From an uncultured Litoreibacter sp. (GTDB lineage: Bacteria > Pseudomonadota > Alphaproteobacteria > Rhodobacterales > Rhodobacteraceae), in the NCBI RefSeq assembly GCF_947501785.1, contig NZ_CANMXB010000001.1:1116001-1180000 (forward strand): 64,000 nucleotides of DNA, written 5' to 3'. This document shows positions 8,750 to 16,705 of this stretch, piece after piece. A program made the position numbers and the translations under genes. A model generated the notes under the pieces. The model was not told where the DNA came from and ran no database searches. It was given only the letters and a program-made list of their open reading frames with translations. Numbering within the stretch: the first letter of the stretch is position 1; every line of letters begins with the position of its first letter.

Positions 8750-10413
8750 TGTATCAATACAACGACTTCGACCGCGACTTTCTTGCAGAACGCAACGCGC
8801 AGTTCCGCGCCCAGGTGGAGCGCCGCATTGACGGCTCCCTGACCGAGGATGAGTTCAAGCCGCTGCGTCTGATGAACGGTCTGTACCTACAACTGCATGC
8901 CTACATGCTGCGTGTGGCCATTCCCTATGGCACGCTGAATGGCGGCCAGATGAACGTCTTGGCGGACATCGCGGACAAGTGGGACAAGGGCTACGGCCAT
9001 TTCACCACGCGCCAAAATATTCAGTATAATTGGCCCGAATTGCGCGATGTCCCGGACATGTTGGACGCGCTGGGCGAGGTTGGCATGCACGCCATTCAAA
9101 CCTCCGGCAATACGATCCGCAACGTCACCTCCGACCATTTCGCGGGCGCTGCCGCGGATGAGATCGAAGACCCCCGCCCCACGGCTGAGTTGCTGCGCCA
9201 GTGGTCCACGGACCACCCGGAATTCCAGTTCCTGCCGCGTAAGTTCAAGATCGCCGTAACAGGCTCGCCCAATGACCGCGCCGTGACCAAAGCACATGAT
9301 ATCGGCCTGCGCATGGTCGAACGGGACGGCGAAAAAGGTTACGAGGTCATTGTCGGCGGCGGTCTTGGCCGCACACCAATGGTCGGCAAAGTGCTGCGGG
9401 ACTTCCTGCCCAAGGCGGACCTGCTGCCCTATTGCGAGGCCATCGTCAGCGTTTACAACTTGCTGGGTCGTCGTGACAACAAGTACAAAGCGCGCATCAA
9501 GATCACCGTGCATGAGAACGGCATCGACACAATCCGCGACCTAGTCGAAGAACGGTTTGCGTTGCTGCGCCCACAATTTGGCGGCGTTGATCAAGAGATG
9601 CTGGCAGGCATCGAGGCGCAATTTGCCGCCCCAGAGTGGGAGCAGGCGTCGATTGCGCCCTTCAACGCGGCCTATCATGAGAACCCGGTGTTCCGCTCTT
9701 GGGTCGACACCAATATCACCAAGCACCGCAATGACGACTACGCCATCGTGTCGATCAGCATCAAGAAGCAGGGGCAAACGCCCGGCGACGCGACGTCTGA
9801 GCAGATGCGGGTGATGGCCGAGATCGCGCGTGAGTTCGCTCATGACGAGCTGCGCATCAGCCATGAGCAGAACGTGATCCTGCCGCATGTGCATAAATCC
9901 CACCTGCCCACGATCCATGCTCGCCTGCGCGAGGTGGAATTGGCGACTGCCAATATCGGCCTGATCTCCGATATCATCGCCTGCCCCGGCATGGATTACT
10001 GCGCGCTTGCAACGGCCCGCTCGATCCCTGTGGCGCAGCAGATTGCCACCCGTTTTGACGAGCTGAAGCTGGAGCATGATATCGGCGAGCTGAAGATCAA
10101 GATCTCCGGCTGCATCAATGCCTGCGGGCACCACCATGTGGGTCACATCGGCATTCTCGGTCTCGATCGTGCGGGCGTTGAAAACTACCAAATCACGCTA
10201 GGCGGCGATCACACTGAAACCGCTGCTGTCGGCGAACGTGCTGGCCCCGGCTTTGCCTATGACGAAATTGTGCCAGCCATTGAGCGGCTGATTGAAGCCT
10301 ATCTTGAGCTGCGCGCGGGAGACGATGAGCTGTTCATCGATACGTACCGCCGTCTTGGCATGGCACCGTTCAAAGCCGCACTCTATCCGGAGGTCAAAGC
10401 CAATGCCGCTTAA
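8749..10413 (+). CDS. cysI: Ferredoxin-type nitrite/sulfite reductase, haemoprotein subunit
   Basis: The protein reduces sulfite to sulfide by six electrons using coupled siroheme and a [4Fe-4S] cluster. It is 554 residues long with duplicated ferredoxin-like half-domains. The cluster and siroheme cysteines are Cys412 and Cys418 in CPGMDYC and Cys455 and Cys459 in GCINACGHH. Anion-site basic residues lie in FTTRQNIQYNW near 80-95. Context (cysG, cysH, DUF2849, DUF934) makes sulfite rather than nitrite the likely substrate. It overlaps the next gene by 11 bases. No flavoprotein CysJ is present; electrons probably come from ferredoxin, in keeping with the ferredoxin-NADP reductase gene at the operon end. 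Confidence 0.94.
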   Translation: MYQYNDFDRDFLAERNAQFRAQVERRIDGSLTEDEFKPLRLMNGLYLQLHAYMLRVAIPYGTLNGGQMNVLADIADKWDKGYGHFTTRQNIQYNWPELRDVPDMLDALGEVGMHAIQTSGNTIRNVTSDHFAGAAADEIEDPRPTAELLRQWSTDHPEFQFLPRKFKIAVTGSPNDRAVTKAHDIGLRMVERDGEKGYEVIVGGGLGRTPMVGKVLRDFLPKADLLPYCEAIVSVYNLLGRRDNKYKARIKITVHENGIDTIRDLVEERFALLRPQFGGVDQEMLAGIEAQFAAPEWEQASIAPFNAAYHENPVFRSWVDTNITKHRNDDYAIVSISIKKQGQTPGDATSEQMRVMAEIAREFAHDELRISHEQNVILPHVHKSHLPTIHARLREVELATANIGLISDIIACPGMDYCALATARSIPVAQQIATRFDELKLEHDIGELKIKISGCINACGHHHVGHIGILGLDRAGVENYQITLGGDHTETAAVGERAGPGFAYDEIVPAIERLIEAYLELRAGDDELFIDTYRRLGMAPFKAALYPEVKANAA

Positions 10414-11125
10414 GGAACTCGCCGAACGCCGCACCCTGCTGCATCGCAAAAGCGATGCGCAGACCGTGCTGAAACACGCGCTGGATGACGTGCAGATTGG
10501 CGAGGTTGCTCTCGTCTCCAGCTTCGGCGCGGAAAGCGTCGTGCTGCTGCATATGGTGGCCGAGATTGACCCGGCCACGCCGGTGATCTTCCTCGACACT
10601 GAGATGCTGTTTCCCGAAACGCTGACCTATCAGCGCGAACTGGCCAGCACCTTGGGCCTGACGGATATCCGCGTCGTGACCCCTGACCGCGCCAAGGTGA
10701 TGGAGCGGGACGTGGACGGCATCCTGCACACTTTCGACACCGATGCGTGCTGCACCCTGCGCAAGACCGAGCCGCTGGAACGCGCATTGCAAGGTTTTGG
10801 CGGCTGGATCACCGGGCGCAAGCGGGTACAGGGCGGACAACGCGCCCAGCTGCCGCTTTACGAGAAGGACGAGACCACGCGCATCAAGATCAACCCGCTG
10901 GCCGCGTGGACGCCCAAGATGATAGCGGACTACATGGATCAGCACGACCTGCCGCGCCACCCGTTGGTGGCACGCGGGTTCGCCTCCATCGGCTGCGCGC
11001 CCTGCACCACCAAAGTGGCCGAGGGCGAAGACCCGCGCGCGGGCCGCTGGCGCGGGCAAGAGAAAACAGAATGCGGCATCCATTTCGAGGGTGGCAAAGC
11101 GATCAGACAGGAGAGCGCGGCATGA
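10403..11125 (+). CDS. cysH: Adenylylsulfate (APS/PAPS) reductase, Fe-S type
   Basis: The protein reduces activated sulfate to sulfite with thioredoxin or a similar donor. It is 240 residues. The PP-loop-type nucleotide site is SSFGAESVVLLHM near 34-46. The paired cysteines Cys116-Cys117 in DACCTLRK and Cys198/Cys201 in GCAPCT bind the [4Fe-4S] cluster that marks the assimilatory APS reductase subgroup; the catalytic cysteine is in the C-terminal ECGIH. The ATG at 10403, inside the end of cysI, is chosen because the longer frame adds 37 residues read from cysI sequence. It overlaps DUF934 by 4 bases. Confidence 0.94.
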   Translation: MPLKELAERRTLLHRKSDAQTVLKHALDDVQIGEVALVSSFGAESVVLLHMVAEIDPATPVIFLDTEMLFPETLTYQRELASTLGLTDIRVVTPDRAKVMERDVDGILHTFDTDACCTLRKTEPLERALQGFGGWITGRKRVQGGQRAQLPLYEKDETTRIKINPLAAWTPKMIADYMDQHDLPRHPLVARGFASIGCAPCTTKVAEGEDPRAGRWRGQEKTECGIHFEGGKAIRQESAA

Positions 11126-11535
11126 GCGTTTTGGTACAAGACACAGGCTTCGTCATTGACGATTGGGACCGCGGTTTCACCCCGCTGGCCGAGCTGCCCG
11201 CCAATGACACCGTGTGCTGCATCGATCTGCCCAGTGACGCAGACCCTGCGGGGCTGGCTAACCGGCTGAGTACGACCGACATGATCCGCATCGACTTCCC
11301 TTCTTCTGCGGATGGGCGGGGCTTTACCATCGCCCGCCGTTTGCGGCTGATGGGCTATGAAGGCCGCCTACGCGCCCATGGCCATGTGATTGCGGACCAA
11401 TACGCCATGGCGCGCCGGTCGGGATTTGACGAGGTGGAGATACCAGGCGATCTGGCCGCGCGTCAGCCACAGGATCAATGGCTGGCCCGCGCGAATTGGA
11501 AAGCGCACGATTACCAGAACCGCCTGCGCGCCTGA
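11122..11535 (+). CDS. DUF934 protein of the cysteine operon
   Basis: This 137-residue protein starts at the ATG overlapping the cysH stop. It has FTIARRLRLMGYEGRLRAHG and DQYAMARRSGFDEVEI, which match the DUF934 family. Such proteins are regularly encoded beside cysI/cysH in proteobacteria and are presumed accessory to sulfite or sulfate reduction. No catalytic residues can be assigned. Confidence 0.88.
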   Translation: MSVLVQDTGFVIDDWDRGFTPLAELPANDTVCCIDLPSDADPAGLANRLSTTDMIRIDFPSSADGRGFTIARRLRLMGYEGRLRAHGHVIADQYAMARRSGFDEVEIPGDLAARQPQDQWLARANWKAHDYQNRLRA

Positions 11536-11576
11536 ACCGCACTTCCAGAACCCAGATTTCCCCGTTACAGAGAAGG

Positions 11577-11594
11577 GCGAGGTGTCAACCTCGC
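11577..11594 (+). promoter_or_regulatory. Hairpin covering the ribosome site of the ferredoxin-NADP reductase gene
   Basis: GCGAGGT-GTCA-ACCTCGC is a perfect 7-base stem with a 4-base loop, ending 10 bases before the ATG at 11605. The only purine-rich stretch upstream (AGAAGGGCGAGG) lies partly inside the stem, so the hairpin could restrict translation or process the operon mRNA. Confidence 0.4.
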
Positions 11595-11604
11595 TAGACA
11601 CGCT

Positions 11605-12447
11605 ATGAATGACATGACCATGAACGCACCCGCAAAAGCCGTCCCCACACTGCCCGATGCGCAGACTGTGACGGAAGTGAAGCACTGGACCGACCGCCTG
11701 TTTTCGTTCCGGGTGACGCGCCCCGCGTCGCTTCGGTTCCGCTCCGGCGAGTTCGTGATGATCGGCCTGATGGGCGACCCGCACCCCGAGACTGGCAAGC
11801 AAAAGCCGCTTTTGCGCGCCTATTCCATCGCGTCGCCAAGCTGGGATGAAGAATTGGAATTCTACTCCATCAAGGTCCAAGACGGCCCGCTGACGTCAAA
11901 GCTGCAGCACATCCAACCCGGCGATCAAATCATCCTGCGCCCCAAGCCCGTGGGCACGCTGGTCCATGACGCGCTGCTGCCCGGCAAGCGGCTGTGGTTC
12001 TTCGCCACCGGCACCGGCTTTGCGCCCTTCGCGTCCCTGCTGCGCGACCCGCAAACCTTTGAGGATTATGACCAGATTATCATGACCCATACCTGCCGCG
12101 ACGTGGCGGAGCTGGAATATGGCAAGCAGCTGATCGAAAATATCCGCAGCGACGAAATGATGGGCGAGCTGCTGGGCGAAGAGAACCTGAAAAAGCTGGT
12201 CTACTACCCCACCACCACCCGCGAGGAGAGCCCGGTTATGGGCCGCATCACCACGCGGCTGAAAGACGGGTCGGTCTTCAAGGATCTGGGGATCGACGGC
12301 ATTTCTGCAGACACCGACCGCGCGATGGTGTGCGGGTCAATGGGGCTGAACACAGACCTCAAGGAAATTCTGGAAGGCTTCGGCCTGGAAGAAGGCGCGA
12401 ATAGCGACCCGAAACACTATGTGGTCGAAAAGGCATTTGTCGGCTAA
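11605..12447 (+). CDS. fpr: Ferredoxin-NADP(+) reductase
   Basis: This soluble FAD protein of 280 residues exchanges electrons between NADPH and ferredoxin or flavodoxin. The FAD-binding RAYSIAS motif lies near residue 72 and the NADP-binding GTGFAPFASLLRDP near 135; MVCGSMGLNTDLKEIL and the C-terminal YVVEKAFVG fit the bacterial Fpr group. It follows DUF934 after 69 bases in the same direction, so it may share the cysteine operon and supply reduced ferredoxin to the sulfite reductase; a separate promoter is possible. Confidence 0.93.
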   Translation: MNDMTMNAPAKAVPTLPDAQTVTEVKHWTDRLFSFRVTRPASLRFRSGEFVMIGLMGDPHPETGKQKPLLRAYSIASPSWDEELEFYSIKVQDGPLTSKLQHIQPGDQIILRPKPVGTLVHDALLPGKRLWFFATGTGFAPFASLLRDPQTFEDYDQIIMTHTCRDVAELEYGKQLIENIRSDEMMGELLGEENLKKLVYYPTTTREESPVMGRITTRLKDGSVFKDLGIDGISADTDRAMVCGSMGLNTDLKEILEGFGLEEGANSDPKHYVVEKAFVG

Positions 12448-12464
12448 GCCCCTCCAACTTAAAC

Positions 12465-12507
12465 AAAAAACCCGCGCCGAGATTGCTCGACGCGGGTTTT
12501 CTTTTTC
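12465..12507 (+). terminator. Rho-independent terminator after fpr
   Basis: The inverted repeat AAAACCCGCG / CGCGGGTTTT encloses a 14-base loop and is followed by CTTTTTC on the plus strand. A-rich sequence on the left side means that it can also serve the convergent gene ending at 12520. Confidence 0.85.
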
Positions 12508-12519
12508 TTGGCCTAAGAC

Positions 12520-13389
12520 TTATTGGCCGATGGCGTCTTTGACGGCATCCAGAGCGGTTTGGAGCAGCTCAGGATTGTCGCGCGCAGCATCCAGACCCTT
12601 TTTCAGCGTGGTGCTGAGCAGCGGGTTCGAGACGTTGTCATCGATCATTGTGACGACCGTGTCGTAGTCAAAGCCAGCAACGGTCAGCGCCTCGTTGGCT
12701 TCACCAACCGTCGCAGCCTCAGTAGTCGCTTCTTCTGTGGCAGTTTCCGCCTCTTCGGTCACGGCTTCGGCAGCTTCCTCAGTCGCGGTTTCGGCTTCTT
12801 CAGTGACAGCTTCGGCGGCGTTCTCAGTCGCCTCGGCGGCTTCCTCGGTCGCGGCTGCAGCAGCTTCTTCAGCGGCTTTTGCTTCTTCTTCCAGTTTGGC
12901 CGCTTCTTCCGCAGCTTTGGCTTCCGCTTCTTCTGCAGCTTTCGCAGCGGCTTCCTCGGCAGCTTTGGCTTCTTCCTCTAGCTTGGCGGCTTCTTCGGCG
13001 GCGGCAGCCTCAGCTTCTTCTGCGGCTTTGGCGGCGGCTTCTTCAGCAGCCTTGGCTTCTTCTTCCAGCTTCGCGGCTTCCTCGGCGGCCTTGGCTTCGG
13101 CTTCTTCCGCTGCTTTGGCTGCAGCTTCTTCAGCGGCCTTGGCTTCCTCGGCAGCCTTCGCCTCTGCTTCTTCGGCGGCTTTCGCGGCGGCCTCTTCGGC
13201 AGCCTTGGCTTCCTCGGCGGCTTTTGCTTCAGCTTCCGCTGCTGCTTTCGCAGCTTCTTCTTCGGCGGCCTTCATCGCTTCGGCGGCCTCATCGTCGCCC
13301 GAGAACCATCCCATCGCAGAGGCCGGCGCAACCGAAGTCGCTCCCAAAACGGCCGCAAGAACCAGAGCAGATACAACGTGCTTACGCAT
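12520..13389 (-). CDS. Secreted alanine/glutamate-rich repeat protein
   Basis: The 289-residue protein has a signal peptide (MRKHVVSALVLAAVLGATSVAPASA) and the start of the mature chain MGWFSGDDEAAEAM. Roughly residues 35-175 consist of near-perfect runs of the units AAEEA, AAKAAEEAEAK and KLEEEAKAAEEA, which predict a very long charged alpha helix or coiled coil. A second stretch uses EAVTEEAETATEEA units. The last 65 residues form a normal-composition domain (TVAGFDYDTVVTMIDDN ... ALDAVKDAIGQ). The ATG at 13389 is chosen because it starts the signal peptide. A structural or surface-stiffening role in the periplasm is a guess. The repetitive DNA may vary in length between strains. Confidence 0.85.
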   Translation of the reverse strand: MRKHVVSALVLAAVLGATSVAPASAMGWFSGDDEAAEAMKAAEEEAAKAAAEAEAKAAEEAKAAEEAAAKAAEEAEAKAAEEAKAAEEAAAKAAEEAEAKAAEEAAKLEEEAKAAEEAAAKAAEEAEAAAAEEAAKLEEEAKAAEEAAAKAAEEAEAKAAEEAAKLEEEAKAAEEAAAAATEEAAEATENAAEAVTEEAETATEEAAEAVTEEAETATEEATTEAATVGEANEALTVAGFDYDTVVTMIDDNVSNPLLSTTLKKGLDAARDNPELLQTALDAVKDAIGQ

Positions 13390-13587
13390 TTTCAAATTCC
13401 TTATACATTTGGGGGACTGACTGCCCCAATGCCGCCCATTTAGGTCATGTCGTGCCGATGGACAACGCCACAAAGGGGGGAAAGGTCCCCTATTTACGCC
13501 ATTTGCGCCAAAACCCGCTTGAACCACGCCAGACGGGTCACTAGTTTGCACACTCGTAGATGACCAACCATTCAAGGAATATTTGCC

Positions 13588-14133
13588 ATAGCCCGCAGAC
13601 CCCATAACGCACCCCCGGTGCGTGAGACCGGCCCCCGCGTCAACGACCGCATCCGTGCCGATGAAATTCGCCTTATTGGCGCCGAAGGTGAAAACGTCGG
13701 CGTCGTGACGCCGTCCCGCGCCATGCAGATGGCTGACGAGGTCGGCCTCGACCTTGTCGAAATTTCGCCAAACGCTTCGCCGCCCGTCTGCAAGATCATG
13801 GATTTCGGCAAATACAAATACGAGACCCAGAAAAAAGAGGCCGAAGCGCGCAAAAAGCAAAAGATCATCGAGATCAAGGAAGTCAAATTCCGTCCGAACA
13901 CGGACACCAATGATTACGATGTCAAAATGCGCAACGTGTTCAAGTTTCTGGAAAACGGCGACAAGGTGAAGGTCACCCTGCGCTTTCGTGGCCGCGAGAT
14001 GGCACACCTCAACCTTGGCCGCGAATTGCTGGAACGCGTTGCCGCCGATGTAGAGGGCAAAGGCAAAGTGGAAAACATGCCCAAAATGGAAGGCCGTCAG
14101 ATGATCATGCTGATCGGCCCGCTGAAGAACTAA
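13588..14133 (+). CDS. infC: Translation initiation factor IF-3, ATA start
   Basis: IF-3 binds the 30S subunit and checks start-codon and initiator-tRNA pairing. From 13588 the frame reads ATA-GCC-CGC-AGA-CCC, giving (M)[10 protein letters not shown] before [18 protein letters not shown], which is the usual alphaproteobacterial IF-3 N-terminus. A good ribosome site (AAGGAA) lies about 9 bases upstream. The only alternative in frame is GTG at 13618, which would remove ten conserved residues and has no ribosome site. Total length is 181 residues. infC genes commonly use AUU/AUC/AUA so that IF-3 represses its own synthesis; the ATA here fits that. Confidence 0.93.
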   Translation: MARRPHNAPPVRETGPRVNDRIRADEIRLIGAEGENVGVVTPSRAMQMADEVGLDLVEISPNASPPVCKIMDFGKYKYETQKKEAEARKKQKIIEIKEVKFRPNTDTNDYDVKMRNVFKFLENGDKVKVTLRFRGREMAHLNLGRELLERVAADVEGKGKVENMPKMEGRQMIMLIGPLKN

Positions 14134-14160
14134 GCGTTCAGTATCTGAAAGCTACGAATG

Positions 14161-14188
14161 GCCCCGCCTCTGCGGGGCTTTTCTTTTT
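14161..14188 (+). terminator. Rho-independent terminator after infC
   Basis: GCCCCGC-CTCT-GCGGGGC forms a 7-base GC stem with a 4-base loop, followed by TTTTCTTTTT. It lies 27 bases after the infC stop and just before the convergent molybdopterin-binding gene. Confidence 0.9.
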
Positions 14189-14192
14189 GTGG

Positions 14193-15191
14193 CTAGCCGC
14201 GCCGCGGCTGCGGGCGTTGCGGGATTTCCTTCAACAACCCTCCGACACCCATGGCAGCGATGTCGTCTGAGCTGACCGGCGTTCCGCACACCACCCGCTC
14301 CAGCACCCAATCCGCGCCATTCAGCGCCGGAGACCTGGCGCAACCGGGCAGCCCAATGACGGGTCTGCCGTTGAGCTTGCCCACAAACAACAGATTGCCG
14401 GGGTCCACAGGCATGCCAAACCGATCCACCTGCCCGCCCACGTCGCGCAGCGCTTGCGGGGCGACATCCACCGGGTCAGACGTGGCCGATGCCGTGAGGA
14501 TCAGCACCAGATCGGCAGTGGCCGTTCGCAGAGCATCGGCAAGAGCCGCACCGCGATGGGGAACGGTGATGACCTCGCTCAAAGTGGCGCCCAACGCGGT
14601 AAGGCGCGCCTCCACGGCTGATACCCCCTTGCCTTTGTCCGGCTCAGCACCGGTTTCGGTGACAATCAAACATGCCGATTTGAGCTGCGCAGTTGTCACG
14701 TCAATTGCGCCAGATGGCCGTCGGGCGGCCGCCTCCGCCCTTTCCAACGCCGCCTCGTCGACCCCGTAGGAGATGATCTTGATCGTCGCCAGCAACCCAC
14801 CCTTCTCCATTCGGTTCATGGGCGCGACGGTCGCGCAGGTGATCATTGGGTCAACTGCATTCAGCGCATTGATGGCCTCGGCCTCGATCCGGGCGATCCC
14901 AGGGGATGTCGCGATGACGTTGACCCGGCCCGTGAACGGTTTGGTCAATTCGACGTCGTCGCCGCTGCCGTCAACCAGGGCGCTCGCAACCCGCAATGCG
15001 GCGGCATTTTCTTCAACATCTTGCGCGCCCAGCAGCGCCACAACAACCTCCGCCACACCTGCGCGTTGCAACTGGGTTATGTCGTCCGATGATAACATCT
15101 GGCCCTTTCTAAGCCGCACGTCGCCCTGGCGTAGGGAATGGGCCAGAATGCCACCCTCTGCTTTCGCCAAGGAGACCGCCCCAAACTTCAC
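14193..15191 (-). CDS. Molybdopterin-binding protein (MoeA/MogA-like domain)
   Basis: This 332-residue protein starts with GTG, overlapping the XdhC stop (GTGA). The C-terminal half has the MoCF/MogA fold signature: LIVTETGAEPDKGKGV near 178, ITVPHRGAALADAL near 207, LILTASATSDPVDVAPQAL near 230 and the conserved VGKLNGRPVIGLPGCARSP near 275. The family binds molybdopterin or MPT-AMP and acts in cofactor insertion or cytidylation. It is the last gene of the five-gene maturation set that begins at 18923. It is shorter than MoeA and lacks its full N-terminal domains. Confidence 0.85.
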   Translation of the reverse strand: MKFGAVSLAKAEGGILAHSLRQGDVRLRKGQMLSSDDITQLQRAGVAEVVVALLGAQDVEENAAALRVASALVDGSGDDVELTKPFTGRVNVIATSPGIARIEAEAINALNAVDPMITCATVAPMNRMEKGGLLATIKIISYGVDEAALERAEAAARRPSGAIDVTTAQLKSACLIVTETGAEPDKGKGVSAVEARLTALGATLSEVITVPHRGAALADALRTATADLVLILTASATSDPVDVAPQALRDVGGQVDRFGMPVDPGNLLFVGKLNGRPVIGLPGCARSPALNGADWVLERVVCGTPVSSDDIAAMGVGGLLKEIPQRPQPRRG

Positions 15192-16171
15192 GATGCAGGC
15201 CGTTTCGGGCCACGCAATGTCAAAACGATCTGCGCCATGATGGACACGGCGATTTCCGCGGGGGATTTGGCCCCGATATCCAGCCCAACCGGCGCATTGA
15301 TACGGGCGAGCTGGTCGTCACCAATTCCGGCCTCCGCAAGCCGCGCCAGCCGTTTGGCGTGAGTTCGGGTAGACCCAAGGCAGCCGATATAGAAACAGTC
15401 GGACGCCAGGGCCTGCTCAATCGCGGGGTCATCAATCTTCGGGTCATGGCTGAGGGTGACAACCGCGCTGCGATGATCAGGCGCAAAGGCGGCAACGGCC
15501 TCGTCCGGCCAGTCATGCACCAAGGTTTCGCCGGGAAACCGCGCGTCGCTGGCAAAGGCCTCGCGCGGGTCGATCACAACTGGATCAAACCCCGCCAGCC
15601 GCGCCATGGTCACCAGCGGCTGGGCAATATGCACCGCGCCGACAATGGCCATGCGCAGGGGTGGGTTGTGGATGGCCACGAAGTCGTCACCGTCAAACCC
15701 CGATTTGTCGGAGGCAAAGCGGTTGTCAAATCCCTCACCCAAGGCCGTCAACCTACGGGCCCAGCTTTCGACATTGACTACGTAAGCGACAGCGTTGCAG
15801 GCTTTGCGGGCCGCAACCAAATCGGCCAGCAACGGTTCGGGAAGCGCGTTTCCGACCGGCTCCACAAGAATGCGGATGGTGCCGCCGCAAGCCAGCCCCA
15901 CGGCGAAAGCCTCGTCATCGCTGACGCCGAATTCGAGCAGGCGCGGTTTGCCATCCTCCAACGCGTCAATGGCTTCAACCACCACCGCGCCTTCCACGCA
16001 GCCGCCCGAGACTGACCCCATGATGTCGCCGGCGCCGCTGATCACCAACTGGCTGCCAACGGGCCGCGGGGCAGAGCCCCAGGTTTCAATCACCGTCGCA
16101 AGCGCCGCCCCGGCGCCGGACCGGTGCCAGTCCAGGGCAATTGCGGGAATGTCGTCAGGGTGCTGCGTCAC
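15188..16171 (-). CDS. XdhC/CoxI family molybdenum-cofactor insertion factor
   Basis: XdhC-type proteins bind molybdenum cofactor, promote its sulfuration and hand it to xanthine-dehydrogenase or CO-dehydrogenase-like hydroxylases. This 327-residue protein has the N-terminal XdhC/CoxI signature GSVSGGCVEGAVV near residue 50 and GLACGGTIRILVEP near 92, then a Rossmann domain starting MAIVGAVHIAQPLV near 178 and VVTLSHDPKIDDPAI near 240. The start is GTG at 16171, inside the end of the DUF1203 gene. Its place behind MoxR and VWA genes matches CoxF in CO dehydrogenase operons. Confidence 0.92.
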   Translation of the reverse strand: MTQHPDDIPAIALDWHRSGAGAALATVIETWGSAPRPVGSQLVISGAGDIMGSVSGGCVEGAVVVEAIDALEDGKPRLLEFGVSDDEAFAVGLACGGTIRILVEPVGNALPEPLLADLVAARKACNAVAYVVNVESWARRLTALGEGFDNRFASDKSGFDGDDFVAIHNPPLRMAIVGAVHIAQPLVTMARLAGFDPVVIDPREAFASDARFPGETLVHDWPDEAVAAFAPDHRSAVVTLSHDPKIDDPAIEQALASDCFYIGCLGSTRTHAKRLARLAEAGIGDDQLARINAPVGLDIGAKSPAEIAVSIMAQIVLTLRGPKRPAS

Positions 16172-16625
16172 GGATGGTCCTTGTCAGAAAGCAATTGTTC
16201 CGGGCGGAACGCACATCAATGTAGGCGACATCGTCACGCGCGAAAAGCGTATTGGCGTAGCCATCAATGTTGCCCTGCGCAGTGATGGCCCCGGTGCCGT
16301 AAATGATCCGGTCATCAGCCCCATAGGCCTTGACCAGATAGTCCGGCGAGGTCGTGAGGATCGGCGGCAGCCCGTCGTCATTCCACGGGGTGCAGTCGGC
16401 CTCGCACAGAAAGACCGGCCCGGATTCAGCGTAGGGGTGCAGCGCCTCAAATGGCCGAGCGGCAAGGATCAGCATGGCGTCGCCCTCCGGTATGTTCTTC
16501 AGGCAGCACCGGCACGGCTTGCCCTCACCATCGGAGAAGGCGCGCTCGGCTGGCATACCATTGGCGTCCGGCCCACCTGCACGGATGGAGCGCACAAAGT
16601 CCTGGTCGTAAGATTGATATTTCAT
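16155..16625 (-). CDS. DUF1203 domain-containing protein
   Basis: The 156-residue soluble protein matches DUF1203 in GKPCRCCLKNIPEGDAMLILAARPF, ESGPVFLCEADC and RSARNNCFLTRTIRDAA. It is cysteine-rich (CRCC plus two further Cys), so metal or redox binding is possible. The ATG at 16625 replaces the longer frame, whose upstream part has no conserved sequence. It overlaps xdhC by 17 bases and is therefore translated with the molybdoenzyme maturation genes. This partnership is not part of the usual CO dehydrogenase accessory set, and its role is unknown. Confidence 0.85.
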   Translation of the reverse strand: MKYQSYDQDFVRSIRAGGPDANGMPAERAFSDGEGKPCRCCLKNIPEGDAMLILAARPFEALHPYAESGPVFLCEADCTPWNDDGLPPILTTSPDYLVKAYGADDRIIYGTGAITAQGNIDGYANTLFARDDVAYIDVRSARNNCFLTRTIRDAAP

Positions 16626-16705
16626 GTCATCGTTCCTCTTTAGGGTTTGTCCCCAAAAGGTATCCAACTGGTGCCACCCCATGCGACCCGAAGCCTGCGC
16701 ATCCA

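Noticed and set aside
12695-13420. 241-residue Ser/Ala-rich plus-strand frame opposite the Ala/Glu repeat protein
   Set aside because: It is the mirror of the GCTTCTTCAGC-type repeats; the minus-strand frame has a proper signal peptide and C-terminal domain.
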